NCBI GenBank assembly: GCA_030624545.1
Contig: JAUXJX010000076.1
Location: 1-7,703 of the forward strand
Direction of reading: 5' to 3'
Length of the DNA stretch: 7,703 nt
Origin: Bacteroidota bacterium
GTDB lineage: Bacteria > Zhuqueibacterota > JdFR-76 > DREG01
The notes under the pieces were generated by a model, which worked only from the letters and a program-made list of their open reading frames with translations, was not told the origin of the DNA and did not search any database. The translations under genes and the position numbers were made by a program. Position 1 is the first letter of the stretch. Each line of letters begins with the position of its first letter. Of this stretch, positions 1 to 5,752 are shown in pieces.

Positions 1-96
1 GGGCCCAAGAGTTACTTCCACCGCGTCAGCCAATATGTTAATTCCTTTTTGCAGGGCCGAACGCGAATCCATACCGAAATCTATGATTTTTGACAT
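1..96 (-). CDS. groL: Chaperonin GroEL (Hsp60), N-terminal fragment cut by window edge
   Basis: Only the first 32 codons are present, starting at an ATG at 96-94 and running off the left edge. The peptide begins MSKIIDFG and continues through [18 protein letters not shown]. This matches the opening of GroEL, where the usual form is AKxIxFGxDAR.ALxxGVxxLADAVxVTLGP ahead of the first ATP-binding residues. GroEL forms the cytosolic 14-subunit ATP-driven folding chamber that works with the GroES cap. It lies 45 bases after groES on the same strand, the usual groESL order, so it should share the CIRCE-controlled promoter upstream of groES. A Shine-Dalgarno (GGAGG) sits 10 bases before the ATG, inside the loop of a small hairpin. 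The rest of the protein is outside the window, so integrity of the ATPase and apical domains cannot be judged. Confidence 0.96.
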   Translation of the reverse strand, partial: MSKIIDFGMDSRSALQKGINILADAVEVTLGP

Positions 97-101
97 TTGT
101 T

Positions 102-119
102 TAACCCCTCCTCGGGTTA
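102..119 (-). promoter_or_regulatory. groEL ribosome-binding site within a small hairpin
   Basis: On the minus strand TAACCC (119-114) and GGGTTA (107-102) are perfect 6-base inverted repeats with the loop GAGGAG between them. The loop plus the first stem Gs is the Shine-Dalgarno sequence of groEL, 10 bases before the ATG. The stem is short, so it may have no function. It could also present, or at low temperature partly hide, the ribosome-binding site. The repeat is seen directly; any regulatory role is inference. Confidence 0.45.
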
Positions 120-141
120 GGTTAAAGTTGGTTAGATAATG

Positions 142-426
142 TTATAATTTCGCCAAAATGTCATTCTCGCGCATGATCAGCAGTTCCTGACCTTCCACGT
201 CTACCGGCGTGCCGGAGTATTTTCCAAACAATATCCGATCACCACTCTGAACTTCAAGCGCAATCTTGGTTCCGCTATCGGTTACTTTCCCGGGGCCAAC
301 TGCAACGACTTCGCCTTCCTGGGGCTTTTCCTTCGCAGTATCCGGGATGATGATGCCGCCCTTAACTTGCTCCCCGGGTTCCAGCACCTTGACAACCACA
401 CGATCAGCTAAAGGTTGTACGTTCAT
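142..426 (-). CDS. groS: Co-chaperonin GroES (Hsp10)
   Basis: A complete 94-residue GroES, the normal family length. GroES forms the seven-subunit dome that caps the GroEL chamber in the cytosol. Family signatures are all visible: LADRVVVK at residues 6-13; the mobile loop around 17-34 with the hydrophobic contact tripeptide III (25-27) after GG, followed by [19 protein letters not shown] (37-46); [12 protein letters not shown] (62-73); and the C-terminal [12 protein letters not shown]. The ATG start is supported by GGAGGG five bases upstream and by alignment to the family N-terminus. It is the first gene of a groESL pair, with groEL 45 bases downstream. A CIRCE operator lies 40 bases upstream of the start, so HrcA repression and heat induction are expected. 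Confidence 0.98.
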   Translation of the reverse strand: MNVQPLADRVVVKVLEPGEQVKGGIIIPDTAKEKPQEGEVVAVGPGKVTDSGTKIALEVQSGDRILFGKYSGTPVDVEGQELLIMRENDILAKL

Positions 427-466
427 TTAATCCCTCCATCTTTTTTGGGTTATTGTTTAAAATAGA

Positions 467-493
467 TTAGCAGTTTAGCTTGATGAGTGCTAA
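467..493 (-). promoter_or_regulatory. CIRCE operator (HrcA binding site) of the groESL operon
   Basis: The consensus CIRCE is TTAGCACTC, nine bases, GAGTGCTAA. On the plus strand here, TTAGCAGTT (467-475) is followed by exactly nine bases and then a perfect GAGTGCTAA (485-493). The right arm matches 9/9 and the left arm 7/9. The position just upstream of groES and immediately downstream of a sigma70-like -10 box is the classic arrangement. CIRCE is bound by the HrcA repressor, whose activity is maintained by GroEL itself. hrcA is not in the window, but this operator predicts that the genome has one. Confidence 0.93.
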
Positions 494-501
494 CGAATTG
501 T

Positions 502-531
502 ATAATATAGGCCCAAAATTCTCGAATGCAA
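502..531 (-). promoter_or_regulatory. Probable sigma70-type promoter of groESL
   Basis: On the minus strand a -35-like TTGCAT (531-526) is followed by overlapping -10 candidates: TATATT (509-504, 16-base spacer) and TATTAT (507-502, 18-base spacer). Transcription would start at about 493-497, placing the CIRCE element at the very 5' end of the mRNA. The AT-rich hexamers alone are modest; the location directly before CIRCE is what makes the call credible. Confidence 0.65.
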
Positions 532-557
532 CAAAAAATTGTCGTTCCGTCTGGAGG

Positions 558-569
558 GGCCAAAAGGCC
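558..569 (-). other. Short GGCC-TTTT-GGCC hairpin between nadK and groESL
   Basis: A perfect 4-base stem with a 4-base loop lies in the 220-base gap between the nadK stop (647) and groES. A T-run (538-533) follows on the minus strand, but about 20 bases later, too far for a textbook intrinsic terminator. It may still contribute to ending the nadK transcript. The remaining bases 570-646 hold no open reading frame or RNA gene that I can recognise, apart from a weak promoter-like pair at 601-628. Confidence 0.25.
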
Positions 570-646
570 ACACATGAGGCATAGCACAAGTGGTCGGGCT
601 AAGATAAGGTAAGCCCAATAGGAGTCAACTGTGGAAGAAAATTCTG

Positions 647-1531
647 TTACTTATGGTTGTTGATGGGTAATTCCCCCCAGCTTAATTTGGTTCGCAATAC
701 CTGGTAAAAACTATTGCCGGAACATTTCACAAGCCGTACCGGTTGTTCAGCCTTTTTTACTTGAATAATGAAGCCTTCCGGTACAGTCATGACATCCTGA
801 CCATCCACGGAAAGGAACATCTCGCCATTCTGGGAAGAAACCTTTATCTTGACAACCAAATCGTCCCGAATGATGAGTGGCCGCTGGGAAAGAGTATGGG
901 TGCAGATCGGGGTGATTAAGATCGCCTCCATATCCGGCGCAATCAAAGGCCCACCCGCCGAAAGCGAATAGGCTGAGGACCCTGTTGGAGTCGAAATAAT
1001 AATGCCGTCGGCGTTGTAAGTATTCAAATATTCATCGCCAACACTGACTTCTATCAAACGAGTTCTGGCAAATCCTCCTTTGTGCAGGACCACGTCATTC
1101 AGTGCCAGGTAATTCCCCCCATTTTGATCCCGCTCTGAGGCGATGATCGCCTGGATCGCCATGCGGTCTTCAATGTCGAAACGACCCGCGATAAGGTCAT
1201 CCAGCTTATCATATAGCTCGGTTATGGAGATTTCGGTAAGAAAGCCGAATCGGCCCGCATTCACGCCCAGAATTGGTACACCCAGTGGGCTTACATCCTT
1301 TGCCGCCGAGAGGATTGTTCCGTCCCCTCCGAGAGAGAGGACGAGATCACAGTGACGACCGAGTTCTTTTGATGGAAATGATGCAAACTCAAACCGAGCG
1401 ATATCAATATGCTCACTTATGTCCGAAGTAACAACTGCGTGAATATTCCGCTTTAGTAATTGATCAAACAGATTCGGAATAATTTCGATTACTTCCTCTT
1501 TCCGGAAGTTGGCGATAATACCAAATTTCAT
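647..1531 (-). CDS. nadK: NAD kinase
   Basis: A complete 294-residue NAD kinase (ATP- or polyphosphate-dependent), the cytosolic enzyme that phosphorylates NAD to NADP and sets the NADP(H) pool. Diagnostic motifs are clear: LVLSLGGDGTILSAA (63-77) with the GGDGT loop and catalytic D70; GVNAGRFGFLTE (89-100); ALNDVVLHKG (143-152), the N-D/E pair that contacts the nicotinamide riboside; and ADGIIISTPTGSSAYSLSAGGP-type substrate-binding segment (174-195). Length fits the 270-310 residue family. The N-terminus MKFGIIANFRK is the usual first beta strand, so the ATG at 1531 is right although no Shine-Dalgarno precedes it. It follows xseB after 135 bases. Clustering with exonuclease VII genes is also known in Firmicutes, where isoprenoid genes usually lie between them. 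pncB at the other end of the window feeds the same NAD pathway. Confidence 0.97.
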   Translation of the reverse strand: MKFGIIANFRKEEVIEIIPNLFDQLLKRNIHAVVTSDISEHIDIARFEFASFPSKELGRHCDLVLSLGGDGTILSAAKDVSPLGVPILGVNAGRFGFLTEISITELYDKLDDLIAGRFDIEDRMAIQAIIASERDQNGGNYLALNDVVLHKGGFARTRLIEVSVGDEYLNTYNADGIIISTPTGSSAYSLSAGGPLIAPDMEAILITPICTHTLSQRPLIIRDDLVVKIKVSSQNGEMFLSVDGQDVMTVPEGFIIQVKKAEQPVRLVKCSGNSFYQVLRTKLSWGELPINNHK

Positions 1532-1539
1532 CTTATTGA

Positions 1540-1558
1540 GAATCTAATTGTGAGATTC
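1540..1558 (-). repeat. Perfect 6-base inverted repeat just before nadK
   Basis: On the plus strand GAATCT (1540-1545), seven bases, AGATTC (1553-1558). It ends nine bases from the nadK start codon, where a ribosome-binding site would normally be. It could be an operator half-site pair, a small mRNA hairpin, or chance; a 6-base stem with a 7-base loop is weak evidence. The rest of the 135-base xseB-nadK gap shows no gene. Confidence 0.3.
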
Positions 1559-1666
1559 GTTTGCGGGGAGATGGACATCTTATCAAATCCAATGCTTCAA
1601 TTGAATTGCCTGCAGAGCAAGAGCAAAAATGAAGGATAGAAACAGGTGACCCCCGGCGGCCGCAGC

Positions 1667-1885
1667 CTAGGGCATTAATTCGAGTTGAAAGTCGCCATCC
1701 TCTTTCCTGGCAAGCTTCTGCAATTTGCGCTCCGCCTCTGTCAGCTTTTCCATACAATACTTGGAGAGCTGCATCCCTTCCTCGAACAGTTTGATCGACT
1801 CCTCGAGCGCCACCTCGCCCGTCTCTAGATTGGTTACAATTTCGTCCAACCGCTCGATTGCTTCTTCAAATGATTTTTGTTTCAT
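1667..1885 (-). CDS. xseB: Exonuclease VII small subunit
   Basis: A complete 72-residue XseB, within the usual 60-85 residue range. Several XseB helical hairpins bind each catalytic XseA to make exonuclease VII, which degrades single-stranded DNA from both ends and produces oligonucleotides in mismatch repair and damage repair. The family signature is visible: SFEEAIERLDEIVTNLE (5-21), then GEVALEESIKLFEEGMQL (23-40), then a charged helix with KLTEAERKLQKL. The sequence is almost entirely alpha-helical and heptad-like, as expected. The ATG at 1885 fits the family N-terminus, but no Shine-Dalgarno is visible. The gap from xseA is 74 bases, whereas in many bacteria the two genes overlap or nearly touch. 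Confidence 0.95.
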   Translation of the reverse strand: MKQKSFEEAIERLDEIVTNLETGEVALEESIKLFEEGMQLSKYCMEKLTEAERKLQKLARKEDGDFQLELMP

Positions 1886-1959
1886 ACAGTATCTTTTATT
1901 GCCGTAGACAATGATGGTTGCCTAATGTAAGAATTCAGTGATCGGATCGCAACTATAAT

Positions 1960-3231
1960 CTAACCCTCATTTTTCTCAGGCAGCGGCTCACTGCTCTGGA
2001 AATCCTTTCCAGGGAGGGTCTCATCTATTTTCCCTTTTGCCTGACCCTCATAGAACTGAATTCGAACCTTATCGCCGGCCTTCAATTCCTTGGCTAATTT
2101 GACCAGTTTGCCATCTTGATCCCGGAAGCAAAGACTATATCCCCGGCTCAAAATCGATTGGGGACTCAATGAAATTACCTGCTTCTGCAGATTCTCAATC
2201 TGATGTTTATGGAAATTCAGTTTGTAAGAATACTGAATCTCCAGACCTCGCGTTAGATCGTCTAATCTCTGTTGATACTGTTTGGTCACGTCTGACGGTC
2301 TGCGCAGGGCATAGCTATTCTCCAGATTGCCGACCCTCTCCCGGTAATAGGAAATTTTGTCGCGAACCAGGCGGTCAAGCTTCCCCATATTATTCCGAAC
2401 AATGTCTATGAGTTCATCACGGTTCGGCACCGCGAGCTCTGCAGCTGCTGAAGGAGTCGGCGCTCGTAAATCCGCGACAAGATCGGCGATGCTGAAATCG
2501 ACTTCATGTCCGACGGCAGAAATAATCGGTATCCTCGAATCATGAATCGCTCTCGCAACGACTTCCTCATTGAATGGCCACAAATCCTCAAGCGAACCTC
2601 CGCCACGACCGACAATAATCAAATCCACTGCACCAAATTGATTGAGGTCTTTTATCGCCCGTGAAATTTCTTCGGCCGCACCCTCACCCTGAACACGAAC
2701 GGGAGCCAGAATCAGTTCAACACCGGGAAAGCGGCGCCCAAAAATGCTGACCATGTCGCGTATGGCGGCGCCCGTGGGAGAGGTCACGATCCCTATCTTG
2801 TCGGGAAATCTTGGAATGGGTTTTTTCAAATCCTCAGCAAACAAACCTTCTTCCCGCAGTTTTGTTTTCAGCTGCTCGAAAGCGATCTGTAGTTCACCGA
2901 TTCCGGCCGGCTGCAGTTGAATAATTTCGAATTGATATTGGCCGCGCCTTTCATAGACCGACAGGTTGCCCTGGGCCAGCACCTTCATGCCGTCTTGGGG
3001 GATAAAAAACAGGCGTTGGTTGTGGCTTCGCCACATGACTACCGGTAGCTGACAATTCTCGTCTTTCAAAACGAAATACATGTGGCCGGAGGAATGTTTC
3101 TTGAAATTGGAAATTTCACCTTCGATCCAAATCGGGGGAAAGGAAGATTCCAGAATCGTCTTGATTTCACGGGTAAGTTGAGAAATAGTATAAATCTGTC
3201 GTTCGGCGGGTCGTTCGAGAGGAAACTGCAT
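1960..3231 (-). CDS. xseA: Exonuclease VII large (catalytic) subunit
   Basis: A complete 423-residue XseA. Domains in order: N-terminal OB-fold (about 14-110) with IWIEGEISNFKKHSSGHMYF-type DNA-binding strand and LKDENCQL; the catalytic domain (about 125-310); a long coiled-coil region (about 275-355) that binds XseB; and a short C-terminal strand segment starting ILSRGYSL (360-367). Catalytic-domain signatures are VTSPTGAAIRD (149-159), IIVGRGGGSLEDLWPFN (205-221) and GHEVDFSIADLVAD followed by RAPTPSAAAE (241-266), which carries the conserved H242 and D245. Length is slightly short of the E. coli protein (about 456), mostly at the C-terminus. The start at 3231 gives the normal XseA N-terminus, although no Shine-Dalgarno is visible. 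It begins only 24 bases after the kinase stop, so the two are probably co-transcribed, and xseB follows 74 bases later. Confidence 0.97.
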   Translation of the reverse strand: MQFPLERPAERQIYTISQLTREIKTILESSFPPIWIEGEISNFKKHSSGHMYFVLKDENCQLPVVMWRSHNQRLFFIPQDGMKVLAQGNLSVYERRGQYQFEIIQLQPAGIGELQIAFEQLKTKLREEGLFAEDLKKPIPRFPDKIGIVTSPTGAAIRDMVSIFGRRFPGVELILAPVRVQGEGAAEEISRAIKDLNQFGAVDLIIVGRGGGSLEDLWPFNEEVVARAIHDSRIPIISAVGHEVDFSIADLVADLRAPTPSAAAELAVPNRDELIDIVRNNMGKLDRLVRDKISYYRERVGNLENSYALRRPSDVTKQYQQRLDDLTRGLEIQYSYKLNFHKHQIENLQKQVISLSPQSILSRGYSLCFRDQDGKLVKLAKELKAGDKVRIQFYEGQAKGKIDETLPGKDFQSSEPLPEKNEG

Positions 3232-3255
3232 TTCAATTCTGTCTGTAGTGATCGC

Positions 3256-5445
3256 TCATGCCTCGGAAAGGGCAGCTTCAATAAAAACCAAGGGTAGAAT
3301 TATTCTAAATGTCGTGCCTTTTTCCGGCTCGCTCTCAACTTCGATTCGCCCGTCATGCCCCTCGACAATACTCTGGGTCACAGCCAACCCAAGTCCGGTT
3401 CCGTCTCTTCTTTGGGAATAAAAAGGATTAAAAATATTATCGAGCGTTTCCTTTGTCATGCCAACGCCGGTGTCGCTTATCTCAATTGCGGCTGTCTCAT
3501 CAGACAGGTAGGTCCGAATTGTGACGGTTCCGTCCTCCTTAATCGAGGATATGCTGTTTGTGAGAACATTCATCAGCGCTTGCTTCATCTGTTCTTCATC
3601 GAAAAGGAATTCCGGGATGAATGGAGACAGATCAGCCCTCAATTGGACCTTTTCATCCAGCGCAGCGTGTTGCAGGATGACGATTTCTTCGATGGCGGAG
3701 TTAATATTATGAAGCCGCTTGTTGGGTCGAGATATCTTGGTGAAATCCAGTACATTTCTTAAGATATTCTCGAGTCTCTGTACCTCTTTACTGATTATTC
3801 TGGCGCTCTGCTCGACACTTTCAGAATCCGCCAGGTCTTTCAAAATCGAGTTGGTGAATCCGCCTATTGCCGTCAAGGGATTCCGAATCTCATGGGCAAC
3901 ATGCGCTGCCATTTTGCCAACGGTCGCCAACTGCTCGGAGCGTACCAACTTATCTTGCATCTCGCGCAATTGTCTCAGGGTGTCCGCCAGTTCTTGAACC
4001 TTTCCTTCCAGCCTGCGATAGGCTTCTGCATTCTCAATTGCAAGGCTGGCTTGGTTTACCATCAATTTAAGGAGTGAAATACGCTCATCTCTGAGCGGGA
4101 CGCCTGAATACTTATTGTCCGCAATAACCACGCCAAGGACCCGGTTTTTGGCAACCAAAGGAACCGTCACAAATTCTTCGGGATGAAAAAACTCTGCAAA
4201 CGCTGTGTCCACCGTGAGACCTTCTTCCTTTAGTTGATTGCTGTTGTGTATCCATTTACTTTCCCGCGTCCGGACTGTATTCGCCAGAACATCATGTTCC
4301 TTATCAAGATGGATGTGCATCTTTCGAACCGTTGAATTGAATGGATCTTCAACATCGGGGCGGGCGAGGCCAAACTTTGTCAAAAAGTTGTCGAGATTCT
4401 CATGGTCCTTTGCTAATTCAGCCCAGATTTGTTGTGCTTCACGCTCTGAGAGTGGGCCGACACCCATGCGTCCTTCCAACAAATCCGTTTTTTCGTTAAT
4501 CATGAAAATGATGGAACGGCTGAATCCAAGTGCACAACCCGCCGTGATGCTAGTCAGAATGAGATGTAGCAATATATCAAGATCCAATACACGCTGCATC
4601 GCCTCGCCAATCTGGCGCAGAACAGACATTTCATAGGCACGCCTCTCTATGTGGGTGACGTCTTCCCAAATAGAAAGGGTGCCCGTTATGTCGCCTGATT
4701 CCTCCCTGAAAGGAACGCACTGAATATTCAGCGTTAAGCGCTCCCCGACGAAATTATGAATCTCTATTGTGGGAATGGAACATGATCTCTTTGTTTGGAG
4801 AGCTTTCTCAAACAGATCCGCCACTTCCGGTTTATTAGAGATCATCTGTTCGAATATGGATTTCCCTACCATTTCCCGTGCATGTGATATGCCAAAGAAC
4901 TCCAGGAAGAAGGAGTTAAGCCGGGAGATCTTTCCTTCCAGATCGACAACAATGATGCCGAGAGGCGCGTGGTCGATAATCAACTCCAAATAGTGCTTTG
5001 AGCGAGCGATCTCCTCCTTAAGCCGAATATTCCTGAGTTTAATGGGATGGGTAATTAGAACGTTTTGAATAACGTTGACCAGTTCATTCACGCCAAACGG
5101 TTTGTTCAGATATGCGGCGACTCCTTTTCTGAGCAGTTCATTCTTGAGCTGCTCGTCTCTACCAATTCCGGTTAGCATCACCACCGGGATATGTTTGAAA
5201 GGCTCGAACTCCGGACTTTCTGTAAGCTTCTCGAAAACCTTCCGACCGTCAATCCCGGGCATGCGATAGTCCAGAAGAATGACGTCCGGAGGCTCCTCTT
5301 TGATCCTGGCCAGGCCTTCCTCACCTGAATAGGTGGACGCGCATTGGTAGCCTATTCTGGAGAGCATAGCTATGCAGAGGTCGTGAAGACTAACGTCGTC
5401 ATCGATAATCAAAATCTTCTGTATTGAATATGCTGATTGGTCCAT
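3256..5445 (-). CDS. Soluble hybrid sensor histidine kinase, REC-PAS-GAF-HisKA-HATPase
   Basis: A complete 729-residue cytosolic signalling protein with no membrane segment. The N-terminal receiver domain (about 9-130) has the acidic cluster D15-D17, phospho-acceptor D59 in ILLDYRMPGIDG, T92 and K115 in LNKPF. A PAS domain (about 150-265) begins HYLELIIDHAPLGIIVVD. A GAF domain (about 285-475) ends VPLVAKNRVLGVVIAD...LMVNQASLAIENAEAY. A short coiled coil (about 476-505) leads to HisKA, whose H-box VGKMAAHVAHEIRNPLTAI has phospho-acceptor H518. The ATPase domain has N626/N630 in MNVLTNSISS, G1 DTGVGM (658-663), NPFYSQRRDGTGLGLA (673-688), and ends GTTFRIILPL. All catalytic residues are intact. 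A receiver at the N-terminus suggests input from another kinase plus a cytosolic ligand or redox signal through PAS/GAF. No DNA-binding partner regulator is in the window. The only in-frame ATG near the receiver is used, without a visible Shine-Dalgarno. Its specific signal is unknown. Confidence 0.94.
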   Translation of the reverse strand: MDQSAYSIQKILIIDDDVSLHDLCIAMLSRIGYQCASTYSGEEGLARIKEEPPDVILLDYRMPGIDGRKVFEKLTESPEFEPFKHIPVVMLTGIGRDEQLKNELLRKGVAAYLNKPFGVNELVNVIQNVLITHPIKLRNIRLKEEIARSKHYLELIIDHAPLGIIVVDLEGKISRLNSFFLEFFGISHAREMVGKSIFEQMISNKPEVADLFEKALQTKRSCSIPTIEIHNFVGERLTLNIQCVPFREESGDITGTLSIWEDVTHIERRAYEMSVLRQIGEAMQRVLDLDILLHLILTSITAGCALGFSRSIIFMINEKTDLLEGRMGVGPLSEREAQQIWAELAKDHENLDNFLTKFGLARPDVEDPFNSTVRKMHIHLDKEHDVLANTVRTRESKWIHNSNQLKEEGLTVDTAFAEFFHPEEFVTVPLVAKNRVLGVVIADNKYSGVPLRDERISLLKLMVNQASLAIENAEAYRRLEGKVQELADTLRQLREMQDKLVRSEQLATVGKMAAHVAHEIRNPLTAIGGFTNSILKDLADSESVEQSARIISKEVQRLENILRNVLDFTKISRPNKRLHNINSAIEEIVILQHAALDEKVQLRADLSPFIPEFLFDEEQMKQALMNVLTNSISSIKEDGTVTIRTYLSDETAAIEISDTGVGMTKETLDNIFNPFYSQRRDGTGLGLAVTQSIVEGHDGRIEVESEPEKGTTFRIILPLVFIEAALSEA

Positions 5446-5618
5446 GGCTTGCTTCGTGAGGAATCTGGAGGGATTATGGATCCTTCAACGAATGAGCACC
5501 TAAACCAAGGCTCCACGAAAAGCGGAGCCCAGTCCTATCGCTCGGTTAAGAATTTGGGAGGAATCTTTGTCCGTTACGGCAAAATCCTCATCTGTGAAAT
5601 TGCTTTCGACTTAACTTC
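5446..5618 (-). other. 173-base leader/intergenic region upstream of the kinase
   Basis: No reading frame of note is seen on the minus strand between the small basic protein and the kinase. The main visible structure is the hairpin at 5509-5529, flanked by GAGC (about 5541-5544) and GCTC (about 5494-5497), which could form an outer helix. I could not fit it to a known riboswitch consensus. A promoter for the kinase-xseA genes would be expected here, but no convincing -35/-10 pair stands out. Confidence 0.4.
5509..5529 (-). terminator. Hairpin, possible weak terminator of the sppA-HU-bS22-like transcript
   Basis: Perfect 6-base arms GGCTCC (5509-5514) and GGAGCC (5524-5529) enclose nine bases; one more C-G pair is possible inside. 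On the minus strand the stem is followed by TTGGTTTAGG, which is U-rich but interrupted, so it is not a strong intrinsic terminator. It lies about 90 bases after the small basic gene and 64 before the kinase. It may be an attenuator, a terminator or simply leader structure. Confidence 0.35.
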
Positions 5619-5714
5619 TTATCTTAGCTTCTTCTTATGACGATTTTTGCGCAATCTTTTCTTTCGCTTATGCGTTGATATTTTATGCCGTTTCCTTTTT
5701 CGTCCGCAAGGCAA
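5619..5714 (-). CDS. 31-residue basic COX24/AURKAIP1-type mini-protein (bS22-like ribosomal protein)
   Basis: A short frame from a TTG at 5714 to a TAA at 5619 encodes MPCGRKRKRHKISTHKRK followed by KRLRKNRHKKKLR. About two thirds of the residues are Lys, Arg or His and there is no acidic residue. The pattern K-R-x-H-K-x-x-x-H-K-R-K-K-R-x-R-K-x-R-H-K-K is typical of the tiny bacterial proteins annotated as AURKAIP1/COX24 domain proteins. These are related to the C-terminus of mitochondrial mS38 and to mycobacterial bS22, which bind rRNA on the small ribosomal subunit. The TTG start is supported by AAGGAGGT (5729-5722), a full match to the anti-Shine-Dalgarno, at 8-base spacing, and by alignment to the usual M-P-x-G-x-K-R-K-R-H-K opening. 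It follows the HU gene by 38 bases and is probably in the same transcript. The motif is seen; the ribosomal location is inferred from relatives. Confidence 0.88.
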   Translation of the reverse strand: MPCGRKRKRHKISTHKRKKRLRKNRHKKKLR

Positions 5715-5729
5715 TCCAGTAACCTCCTT
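5715..5729 (-). promoter_or_regulatory. Strong ribosome-binding site that fixes the TTG start of the mini-protein
   Basis: AAGGAGGT at 5729-5722 is an 8/8 match to the 16S anti-Shine-Dalgarno, with GGAGG eight bases before TTG (5714-5712). No ATG or GTG start exists in this frame between the upstream in-frame stop (TAA at 5738-5736) and the TTG. This site therefore decides the start and shows that the tiny frame is translated, probably at a high rate. Confidence 0.8.
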
Positions 5730-5752
5730 CTCTGATTAATGGTTTGATAAAT

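Noticed and set aside
1589..1669. In-frame continuation of xseB beyond its TAG, giving a hydrophobic stretch before a TGA
   Set aside because: XseB is already full length for its family, the continuation has no start codon of its own or SD, and a membrane tail on a soluble nuclease subunit makes no sense. It is probably chance.
1533..1757. A 74-codon minus-strand frame overlapping the end of xseB and filling the gap to nadK
   Set aside because: It starts inside xseB in another frame, has no family signature and is Arg/Ser/Cys-rich. The gap is better read as non-coding.
1886..1959. A promoter or leader gene between xseA and xseB
   Set aside because: The 74 bases contain no -35/-10 pair with acceptable spacing and no small frame with a ribosome-binding site.
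4238..4636. A 132-codon plus-strand frame opposite the kinase GAF region
   Set aside because: It is rich in Ser/Arg/Cys, as expected for an antisense shadow, and sits inside a gene with complete domain structure. There is no evidence for it as a gene.
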